A stretch of DNA of 64,000 bases from Solimonas sp047605265 (GTDB taxonomy: Bacteria > Pseudomonadota > Gammaproteobacteria > Nevskiales > Nevskiaceae): assembly GCA_047605265.1 (NCBI GenBank), contig JASGFY010000006.1, positions 1 to 64,000 on the forward strand, given 5' to 3'. Positions 26,398 through 33,527 of the stretch are shown here, in pieces (within the stretch, counting starts at the first letter, position 1; the number at the start of each line of letters is the position of its first letter). The notes under the pieces are model-generated. The model did no database searches, had not been told where the DNA came from, and saw nothing but the letters and a program-made list of their open reading frames with translations. Made by a program: the position numbers and the translations under genes.

Positions 26398-26742
26398 TCA
26401 CGCCGCCGCGGCGAGATGCGGCGCGACGAAGGCCGCGAGCCGCGACTTCGGCACGGCACCGACCTGCGTCGCGGCCAGTGCGCCGCCCTTGAAGAGCATC
26501 AAGGTCGGGATACCGCGGACGCCGAGCGCAGCGGCGGTCTGCGGATTCTCGTCGACGTTGAGCTTGACGATCTTCAGGCGCTCGCCGCTCTCGGCGGCGA
26601 GTTGCTCGAGCGCCGGCGCGACCATGCGGCACGGGCCGCACCATTCCGCCCAGAAATCGACGAGCACCGGCTGCTGCGCGCTCGCCTGCTTGACGTCCTG
26701 CTCGAAGCTGGCATCGGTGACATGGGAAATGCGTTCGTTCAT
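26398..26742 (-). CDS. trxA: thioredoxin
   Basis: A 114-residue thioredoxin with the active site VLVDFWAEWCGPCRM, the cis-proline loop GVRGIPTLMLFKGG and the KLNVDENPQTAAALGV segment. Length and order are those of a housekeeping-type cytoplasmic thioredoxin, but genomic position (within the RND operon, between the SDR-like and OYE genes) marks it as an accessory copy. ATG 26742 fits the family; the longer frame is antisense noise. Confidence 0.95.
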   Translation of the reverse strand: MNERISHVTDASFEQDVKQASAQQPVLVDFWAEWCGPCRMVAPALEQLAAESGERLKIVKLNVDENPQTAAALGVRGIPTLMLFKGGALAATQVGAVPKSRLAAFVAPHLAAAA

Positions 26743-26774
26743 GGCTGTGCTCCTGGTGAAATCGAAAGACCCGC

Positions 26775-27062
26775 TCATAAAGCGAGCGATGCTTCGTCGT
26801 CGACGATGTCGAGATGCCCGTGGCGGCGCACGATCTGCTGCCGGGCCGCCGCCAGCGCCGCCGCGTCGCGGCGCTCGAGCTGCAGCGCCTCGGCTGACAG
26901 GCCTTCGAGCTGCAGGCGCAGCGCCGCGTCGACCGCCTTCGCCCATTCCGGCGCGGCGACGACGACGTGCAGGCCCTGCCGCGCGAGCGAGCGCGCCTGC
27001 GCGAAGCGCTCGGCGCGCTGCGCGTCGGTGATCAGCGCGACTTTTTCCGTTGCTGTGCTCAT
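26775..27062 (-). CDS. truncated SDR-like Rossmann protein
   Basis: A 95-residue protein that aligns by eye with the first 90 residues of short-chain dehydrogenases: KVALITDAQRAERFAQARSL takes the place of the TGxxxGIG nucleotide loop, then ARQGLHVVVAA, and GHLDIVDDE where the 'LDvLVNNAG' strand would be. It stops there, before the catalytic Ser-Tyr-Lys region, and the glycine loop is lost. It cannot be a normal dehydrogenase. It sits between the RND permease and thioredoxin genes with short gaps and its own start, so it is probably expressed. Confidence 0.55.
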   Translation of the reverse strand: MSTATEKVALITDAQRAERFAQARSLARQGLHVVVAAPEWAKAVDAALRLQLEGLSAEALQLERRDAAALAAARQQIVRRHGHLDIVDDEASLAL

Positions 27063-27090
27063 TGTCGACTCCTTCGCGATCTCTCGATCG

Positions 27091-30000
27091 TCAGTGCTGG
27101 CCGGCGGCGTCGAGCGCCGCAGCCGATGGGGTGCGTTCCCGCAGCGCCGCGCGACGCGACGCGAGCCGGCGCAGCCCCACGTAGAACAGCGGCGTGAAGA
27201 ACAGGCCGAAGAAGGTCACGCCGATCATGCCGAAGAACACGGCGATGCCCATCGCCTGGCGCATCTCGGCGCCGGCGCCGGTCGCGACCGCCAGCGGCAG
27301 CACACCGAAGATGAACGCGAACGAGGTCATCAGGATCGGCCGCAGGCGCAGGCGGCAGGCTTCGAGCGCCGCGTCGAGCGTCGAGGCGCCGCGCGCCTCC
27401 AGCTCGTGCGCGAACTCGACGATGAGGATCGCGTTCTTCGCCGCGAGGCCGACCAGCACGAACAGGCCGATCTGCGTGAAGATGTTGATCTCGCTCTTCA
27501 TCAGGAACACGCCGGCGAGCGCCGACAGCAGCGTCATCGGCACGATCAGGATCACCGCCAGCGGCAGTGCCAGGCTTTCGTACTGCGCGGCGAGCACGAG
27601 GAACACGAACAGCACGGCGAGCGGCAGCACGATGGCCAGCGCCTGCGCCGCGCCGATCTGCTGATAGGCCAGTTCCGTCCATTCGATGGCGGCGCCCGGC
27701 GGCAGCGTTTCCCGCGCGACCCGTTCGAGCGCCGCCATCGCCTGACCCGAGCTGACACCCGGCGCCGGGCCGCCGTTGATGTCGGCGCTCGGGAAACCGT
27801 CGTAGCGCTCGGCCATGTTCGGGCCGAAGGTCTCCTTCAGCTGCAGGATCGAGCCGAGCGGCACCATCTCGCCGCCGGCGTTGCGCGTCTTCAGCAGCAG
27901 CGCGTCCTGCGGCCGCGCGCGGTATTGCTCGTCGGCCTGCGCGATGACGCGGAAGGTGCGCCCGAACCGGTTGAAGTCGTTGATGTAGTACGAGCCGAGA
28001 TAGACCTGCAGGGTACGGAACACCACATCGAGATCGATGCCGAGGCGCTTGGCCTTGACGCGGTCGATGTCGGCGTACAGCTGCGGCGCGTTGACGTCGT
28101 AGGTCGAGAACACGCGCGCCAGCTCCGGCGTCTGCCGCAGCTTGCCGACGAAGGTCTGCGTCATGTCGTACAGCGCCGCCGGCCCCGAGTTGCCGCGATC
28201 GACGAGGCGCGCCTTGAAGCCACCGGAAGTGCCGAGGCCGAGAATCGCCGGCGGCAGCACGGCGATCACCATGGCGTCGTCGATCGCGCCGAGCTTATGG
28301 TTCAGCTCGGCGGCGATCTGCGGACCGCGCAGGCCGCGGCGCTCGCCGAAGTCCTTCAGCGGGAAGAACACCACCGCCGCGTCCGACGAGCGCGTGAAGC
28401 CGTTGATCGACAGGCCCGGGAACTGCACGGCGTGCGCGATGCCGGCCTGCGTCAGGCCGATTTCGCCGACGCGCTTGACGACCGCCCCGGTACGCTCGAT
28501 CGACGAACCCGGCGGCAGCTGGATCACCGTCACCAGATAGCCCTTGTCCTGCGACGGGATGAAGCCGTTCGGCGCCTTGACGAAGGCGACGCCGGTCAGC
28601 AGCACGAAGCCGCCGTAGACGACGAGGCTCAGCACCGCGAGCCGCAGTACCTTGCGCACGCCGCGCTGGTAGCCGGAGGCGCCCTTGGCGAACGCGCGGT
28701 TGAACGGCCGGAACAGCCAGCCGAAGCCGCCGTCGATGACGCGCTGCAGGCGGTCCGGCGCGTCGCCGTGCTTGCGCAACAGCAGCGCGGCGAGCGCCGG
28801 CGACAGCGTCAGCGAGTTAAAGGCCGAGATGATCGAGGCGAAGGCGATGACCAGCGCGAACTGCCGGTAGAACTGGCCGTTGAAGCCGCCGACGAACGCC
28901 GGCGGCACGAATACGGCACACAGCACCAGCGAGATCGCGATGATCGGCCCGGCCACCTCCTCCATCGAGCGGTGCGCGGCGGCGCGCGGCGCCAGTCCTT
29001 CGGCGATGCCGCGCTCGATGTTCTCGACCACGACGATGGCGTCGTCGACGACGATGCCGACCGCGAGCACCAGGCCGAACAGGGTCAGCGTGTTGATCGA
29101 GAAGCCGAACGCCAGCATCGCCGCGAAGCTGCCGATGATGGCGACCGGCACGGCGATGATCGGGATCAGCGCCGCGCGCCAGGTCTGCAGGAACAGCACG
29201 ACGACAATGACGACCAGCAGCAGCGCTTCGAGCAGGGTTTCGATGACCGCGTGGATCGAGTCGCGCACGAACACCGTCGGGTCGTAGATGATCGAGTAGT
29301 CCACGCCTTGCGGGAAGCTCTTCTTCAGCTCGGCCATCGTCGCGCGCACGCCGTCGGCAAGTTCGAGCGCGTTGGCGCCCGGCTGCAGGAACACCGGCAG
29401 CGCGACCGCCGAGCGGTTGTCGAGCAGCGAGCGCAGCGCGTACTCGCCGGCGCCCATCTCGATGCGCGAGACGTCGGCGAGGCGCGTGATCTCGCCGTCG
29501 GCGCCGGTCTTGACGACGATGTCGCCGAACTGGCGCTCGTCGTTGAGGCGGCCGTGCGCGTCGATCGCCAGCTGGAACGCCGGATGGTCTTCGAGCGGCG
29601 GCGCGCCGACGCTGCCGGCGGCGACCTGCACGTTCTGCTCGCGCACCGCCTTCACCACGTCGTCGACCGTCAGATCGCGCGAGGCGAGCTTCTGCGGATC
29701 GAGCCACAGACGCATCGCGTAGTCGCCCGAGCCGAACACGCGCACGTCGCCGGCGCCCGGCAGGCGCGCGAGGCGGTCGCGCACCTGGATCACCGCGTAG
29801 TTGCGCAGATAGAGGCCGTCGTAGCGGCCGTCCGGCGAATACAGGTGCACGACCATCGTCAGGTTCGGCGAGCTCTTGCGCGTCGTCACGCCGGCGTTGC
29901 GCACCTCTTCCGGCAGCCGCGGCAGCGCCTGCGCAACGCGGTTCTGAACCTGCACCTGCGCGCGGTCGACGTCGGTGCCGAGCTTGAACGTCACCGTCAG

Positions 30001-30273
30001 CTGCAAGGTGCCGTCCTGCTGCGCCTGCGAGTTCATGTACAGCATGTCCTCGACGCCGACGATCTCCTGTTCGAGCGGCGTGGCGATCGTCTCCGACAGC
30101 GTCTGCGCCGTCGCGCCCGGATAGCTGGCGGTGACGACGACGGTCGGCGGCACGACTTCCGGCAGCTCGGAGATCGGCAGGCGGAACACCGCGATCAGGC
30201 CGGCGACGAAGACCAGGAAGGAGAGCACGCCGGCGAAGATCGGGCGCTCGATGAAAAAATGCGTGAGTTTCAT
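27091..30273 (-). CDS. RND multidrug efflux permease (HAE1 type)
   Basis: A 1060-residue inner-membrane pump of the AcrB/MexF class. It opens with THFFIERPIFAGVLSFLVFV, has the porter-domain wording GDVRVFGSGDYAMRLWLDPQ, and the transmembrane proton relay at GIVVDDAIVVVENIERGIAE (adjacent acidic pair) and in helix 10 (GLAAKNAILIVEFAHELEAR). Both halves of the internal duplication are complete. It is preceded seven bases upstream by its adaptor gene and followed by redox genes and the outer-membrane factor. Export of electrophilic or phenicol-like compounds, as in MexEF-OprN, is plausible but not proven. Confidence 0.96.
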   Translation of the reverse strand: MKLTHFFIERPIFAGVLSFLVFVAGLIAVFRLPISELPEVVPPTVVVTASYPGATAQTLSETIATPLEQEIVGVEDMLYMNSQAQQDGTLQLTVTFKLGTDVDRAQVQVQNRVAQALPRLPEEVRNAGVTTRKSSPNLTMVVHLYSPDGRYDGLYLRNYAVIQVRDRLARLPGAGDVRVFGSGDYAMRLWLDPQKLASRDLTVDDVVKAVREQNVQVAAGSVGAPPLEDHPAFQLAIDAHGRLNDERQFGDIVVKTGADGEITRLADVSRIEMGAGEYALRSLLDNRSAVALPVFLQPGANALELADGVRATMAELKKSFPQGVDYSIIYDPTVFVRDSIHAVIETLLEALLLVVIVVVLFLQTWRAALIPIIAVPVAIIGSFAAMLAFGFSINTLTLFGLVLAVGIVVDDAIVVVENIERGIAEGLAPRAAAHRSMEEVAGPIIAISLVLCAVFVPPAFVGGFNGQFYRQFALVIAFASIISAFNSLTLSPALAALLLRKHGDAPDRLQRVIDGGFGWLFRPFNRAFAKGASGYQRGVRKVLRLAVLSLVVYGGFVLLTGVAFVKAPNGFIPSQDKGYLVTVIQLPPGSSIERTGAVVKRVGEIGLTQAGIAHAVQFPGLSINGFTRSSDAAVVFFPLKDFGERRGLRGPQIAAELNHKLGAIDDAMVIAVLPPAILGLGTSGGFKARLVDRGNSGPAALYDMTQTFVGKLRQTPELARVFSTYDVNAPQLYADIDRVKAKRLGIDLDVVFRTLQVYLGSYYINDFNRFGRTFRVIAQADEQYRARPQDALLLKTRNAGGEMVPLGSILQLKETFGPNMAERYDGFPSADINGGPAPGVSSGQAMAALERVARETLPPGAAIEWTELAYQQIGAAQALAIVLPLAVLFVFLVLAAQYESLALPLAVILIVPMTLLSALAGVFLMKSEINIFTQIGLFVLVGLAAKNAILIVEFAHELEARGASTLDAALEACRLRLRPILMTSFAFIFGVLPLAVATGAGAEMRQAMGIAVFFGMIGVTFFGLFFTPLFYVGLRRLASRRAALRERTPSAAALDAAGQH

Positions 30274-30280
30274 GGAAGGC

Positions 30281-31501
30281 TTAATTGATGGCGAAGGCCG
30301 TCGCGTCGCGCGCGTCGGCGGTCGGCTGCGGCGCGGCTTCGACGCGCGCCGTCACCGTCGCGCCCGGCTGCACGCGCTGCTGGCCGGCGACGATCACGCG
30401 CTCTCCCGGCTTCACGCCGTCGCGCACCACGCGCAGGCCGTCGTGCAATTCGCCGAGCGTCACCGCGCGGTACTCGACCTTGTTCTGCCCGTCGACGACG
30501 TAGACGAATTTCTTGCTCTGGTCGGTACCGATCGCGCGCTCGTCGAGCAGCGTCGCCGGATAGCGGCCGCTGCCGACCAGCTGCAGGCGCGCGAACAGGC
30601 CCGGCGTGAAGCGGCCGTCCGGATTCGGCAGCACGGCGCGCGCGCGGATCGTGCCGGTCTGCGGATCGAGCGCGTTGTCGAGGAAATCGATTCTGCCGGC
30701 GTGCGGATAGCCGTCCTCGTCGGCGAGGCCGACGAACACCGGCAGCGCCGCTTCGCGCTCGCTCGGCCGCTCGCCGCGGCTCGCCTGCGCGGCGTACTTC
30801 AGATAGCTCCGCTCGTCACCGTCGAAGTACACGTAGATCGGATCGACCGAAACCACCGAGGTCAGCACGGTCTGCCCGGCCGAGACGAAATTGCCGGCGG
30901 TGACGCTGGCGCGCGACACGCGGCCGCTGATCGGCGCCGTGACTCGCGTGAATTCGAGGTCGAGCCGCGCCGCCTCGACGGCGGCGCGCGCGGCGCGCAG
31001 GCCGGCCGCGGTCTGCCCGCGGTTGCTGGCGCGCGCGTCGTACTCTTCCCTGGAAATCGCGTGCGCGCCCAGCAGGTTCCCGGCGCGCGCCGATTCGCTC
31101 TCGGCGAGCTCGCTCTGCGCGACGGCGCGCGCCAGTTCAGCCTCGGCCTGATCGAGCCGCGCCCGGTACGGACGCGGATCGATCCGGAACAGCAGCTCGC
31201 CCTTCTTGACGAGCCTGCCTTCGTCGAAATCCAGGCGATCGATGTAGCCGGTCACGCGCGGCCGCAGTTCGACGCGCTCCACGGCCTCGAAGCGGCCGGT
31301 GTAGTGGTCCCAGTCGACGATCTGCTGCTGCACGGCGACGCGCACCGTGACTTCCGGTGCGGCCGGCGCCGGTGCGGTGTCGGCCTGCGACTGGCAGCCG
31401 GAGAGACCGATCGCCGCGAGCACCAGCAAGGCCAGCGGCAGCAGACTCAGCGTAGAATTGCTGATCGATGGACGGGTGTATGGACGGACTTGCGAGGTCA
31501 T
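30281..31501 (-). CDS. RND periplasmic adaptor lipoprotein
   Basis: A 406-residue membrane-fusion protein. Signal peptide with lipobox (AAIGLSGCQSQ), then the lipoyl half-motifs around RVELRPRVTGYIDRLDFDEG and RLVKKGELLFRIDPRPY, an alpha-helical hairpin (about residues 110-180), the second lipoyl half ISGRVSRASVTAGNFVSAG, and a C-terminal beta-barrel/MP domain. The QQQIVDWDHYTGRFEAVERV opening resembles MexE/BpeE-type adaptors. First gene of the operon; the two TetR-type operators lie 120-165 bases upstream. Confidence 0.95.
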   Translation of the reverse strand: MTSQVRPYTRPSISNSTLSLLPLALLVLAAIGLSGCQSQADTAPAPAAPEVTVRVAVQQQIVDWDHYTGRFEAVERVELRPRVTGYIDRLDFDEGRLVKKGELLFRIDPRPYRARLDQAEAELARAVAQSELAESESARAGNLLGAHAISREEYDARASNRGQTAAGLRAARAAVEAARLDLEFTRVTAPISGRVSRASVTAGNFVSAGQTVLTSVVSVDPIYVYFDGDERSYLKYAAQASRGERPSEREAALPVFVGLADEDGYPHAGRIDFLDNALDPQTGTIRARAVLPNPDGRFTPGLFARLQLVGSGRYPATLLDERAIGTDQSKKFVYVVDGQNKVEYRAVTLGELHDGLRVVRDGVKPGERVIVAGQQRVQPGATVTARVEAAPQPTADARDATAFAIN

Positions 31502-31621
31502 GCGTACGTCTCCAGCGATCGGAGCTCCCTGGCGGGGGGAAACACCGTTGGGGGGATGAGATTCACGACTTCCGCTGGTCCGTCGGTTGACGTCCGTGTC
31601 GAATCAGGGGAAGCTTCGTGC

Positions 31622-31666
31622 GTTACCGGTCAGTAACACTTCGATTGTAAGTTACCGATCAGTAAC
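31622..31666. promoter_or_regulatory. two TetR-type operators between tetR and the RND operon
   Basis: GTTACCGGTCAGTAAC (31622-31637) and GTTACCGATCAGTAAC (31651-31666) differ at one position and are spaced 29 bases centre to centre. The outer arms (GTTAC/GTAAC) are inverted repeats of the kind bound by TetR dimers. They lie 42 bases before the tetR ATG and upstream of the divergent adaptor gene, so one protein could repress both directions. Confidence 0.8.
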
Positions 31667-31707
31667 ATCTGCGTCAAGGGGTTTTGGAGCGCAAGAGGTA
31701 AAAAGTT

Positions 31708-32352
31708 ATGAGCGAAGACAAATCGCGGTCAGCGGCAACGCCGGAAGGTGGCGGCCGCGTCCGTGATCGCATCTTCAAGACGGCCCGCGAGCTGTTCTAC
31801 CGGCAGGGCATCCGCGCCGTCGGCGTCGACGCCATCGCCTGCGGCGCCGGCACCAACAAGATGAGCTTCTATCGCAGCTTTCCGTCGAAGGACGATCTGG
31901 TCGCCGAATGCCTGAAGGCACAGGTCGTGGAATTCTGGGAACGTTGGGACACCGCGATCGTCCCGCACGCCGGCGACCCGCGCCGGCAGATCGAGGCGAT
32001 CTTCGAAATGGTCATGAGCAAGTCCTGCGGCGAGGACGCCTGCGGCTGCCCGCTCAGCAACGCCGCCGTCGAGCTGCGCGAGGCGGAACACCCCGGCCAC
32101 GACGTCATCCGCCAGTACAAGACCGAAATGCGCCGTCGTCTGCGCTCGCTCGCCGGGGAAGCCGGGGCCCGCGACGCGGCCGCGCTCGGCGACGCGCTGA
32201 TGCTGCTGATCGAAGGCAGCACCGTCACCCGCCTGACCTTCGCCGGCCGCGGCGGTCCGCTCGTGCACTCGCTGAGCGCGGCACGCACGCTGCTCGACGC
32301 CTGCCTGCCGGGTGGCGCCGCGAAGAAACGCAGCAGGGCCCCGGCGGCCTGA
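31708..32352 (+). CDS. TetR family transcriptional regulator of the efflux operon
   Basis: A 214-residue repressor. The N-terminal HTH occupies about residues 15-65 (FKTARELFYRQGIRAVGVDA and TNKMSFYRSFPSKDDLVAEC). The ligand domain contains an unusual Cys cluster, MSKSCGEDACGCPLSNAAVE, which could sense thiol-reactive compounds; that is inference. Divergent from the RND operon with paired operators in between, the classic layout of a local efflux repressor. Confidence 0.92.
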   Translation: MSEDKSRSAATPEGGGRVRDRIFKTARELFYRQGIRAVGVDAIACGAGTNKMSFYRSFPSKDDLVAECLKAQVVEFWERWDTAIVPHAGDPRRQIEAIFEMVMSKSCGEDACGCPLSNAAVELREAEHPGHDVIRQYKTEMRRRLRSLAGEAGARDAAALGDALMLLIEGSTVTRLTFAGRGGPLVHSLSAARTLLDACLPGGAAKKRSRAPAA

Positions 32353-32475
32353 CGACCGCGCGGTGGCACCACCACCGAAACGCTGGCCGCGATATTCAGG
32401 CGTCGAGCGCCCGCTTCCAGCGCGCCACCGAAAGCCGGAAGCCGCATCTGCCTCCCCGCACGCGGCGGGAGGGCA

Positions 32476-33195
32476 TCATTTCGTTGCCGCATCAGGCGCG
32501 CGGCCGCAGCGCAGGTTCGCCGACACGGCGATGTCCATCAGCTTCGGCGTCGCCAGATCCAGGCTGTTCATCAATGCCGCGTACTCGTCGGCATCGGCGA
32601 CCTGCAGGCGCGGGTTGTGCGCGCGCTCCTCGCCGATCGTCGACACCGTGTGGCCGCGATAGTCGTGCGCCGGATAGACGAGCGTGTCGTCCGGCAGGCG
32701 CAGCAGCCGGTTAAAGATCGAGTCGTAGGAGCGGTAGGGGTCGCCGTTCTGGAAATCGGTGCGGCCGGTGCCGCGGATCAGCAGCACATCGCCAGTGAAG
32801 ACGCGCGCGGCGTTCGCGGCGTCGCCCGCGTAGTGCAGGCTGAACGATTCGTCGGTGTGGCCGGGCGTGTAGAGCGCGCGCAGCGCGAGGCCGTCGAGCC
32901 GGATCGTCTCGCCGTCGCGGAAGCGCGTCGTCACGCATTCGGCGCGGCTGCGCTCGCCCATCGCCGTGACGCAGGCCGTGGCGTCGCGCAGCGCGCCGAG
33001 CGCGGTGACGTGGTCGGCGTGCGTGTGCGTGTCGATCGCCAGCGCCAGCTTCAGATCCAGTTCGCCGATCAGCCGCAGCAGTTCATCGGTCTGCTCCAGC
33101 ACCGGATCGATGATCAGCGCCTCGCCGCCGGCACGCGAGGCCAGCAGATAGGTATAGGTACTCGATTCACGTTCGAACAGCTGGCGGAAGATCAT
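32476..33195 (-). CDS. metallo-beta-lactamase fold persulfide dioxygenase-like protein
   Basis: A 239-residue ETHE1/Blh-type protein. Metal ligands are in THTHADHVTAL, the later His in YTPGHTDESFSL, the Asp in FTGDVLLIRGTGRTDFQNGD (the GRTDFQ wording is typical of persulfide dioxygenases) and HDYRGHTVST. It probably oxidises glutathione persulfide to sulfite. ATG 33195 gives MIFRQLFERESSTYTYLL, the family start. It converges with tetR and follows the TonB receptor remnant on the same strand. Confidence 0.93.
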   Translation of the reverse strand: MIFRQLFERESSTYTYLLASRAGGEALIIDPVLEQTDELLRLIGELDLKLALAIDTHTHADHVTALGALRDATACVTAMGERSRAECVTTRFRDGETIRLDGLALRALYTPGHTDESFSLHYAGDAANAARVFTGDVLLIRGTGRTDFQNGDPYRSYDSIFNRLLRLPDDTLVYPAHDYRGHTVSTIGEERAHNPRLQVADADEYAALMNSLDLATPKLMDIAVSANLRCGRAPDAATK

Positions 33196-33281
33196 GCGTT
33201 CTCGATCGCAACAACAGTGCCGACCGTCGGCGCCGTCGGCCGGCGCCGCAGCCATCAAGATGACGCACTCCGCGCATTCCC

Positions 33282-33490
33282 CTAGAAATCGAGGTTCAGC
33301 CGCACGCCCCAGGTGCGCGGCGGCGCCAGCGATTCTTCGCGGCCGAAGTCCGTCATGAACACGCCCGCATCGTAGCGTTCGTCGCCCAGGTTGTCGCCGA
33401 ACAGGGTCACGCGCAGGCCGTAGTCGCGGATCAGATAGCTGATGCGCGCGTTAATTAGCGAGTAGGCCGGCTCCCAGCTGTCCGGATCAC
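33282..33490 (-). pseudogene. TonB-dependent receptor, C-terminal remnant
   Basis: About 69 codons encoding only the last beta-strands of a TonB-dependent outer-membrane receptor: SWEPAYSLINARISYLIRDY, LFGDNLGDERYDAG and the terminal TWGVRLNLDF with the expected C-terminal Phe. The remaining several hundred residues are missing. The break is exactly at the far end of the CRISPR array: the eight bases CGGATCAC (33483-33490) are common to receptor and repeat. The fragment has no start of its own except one created from spacer sequence, so it is not functional. Confidence 0.85.
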
Positions 33491-33527
33491 CCAAGCCTGG
33501 TGTCAGTCCGCACAGTGACATCAAGTA

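Noticed and set aside
25243..30288. A 1681-codon plus-strand frame opposite the OYE-RND genes
   Set aside because: It is composed of low-complexity Arg/Gln/Ala sequence, spans several real genes antisense and has no ribosome site; a composition shadow.
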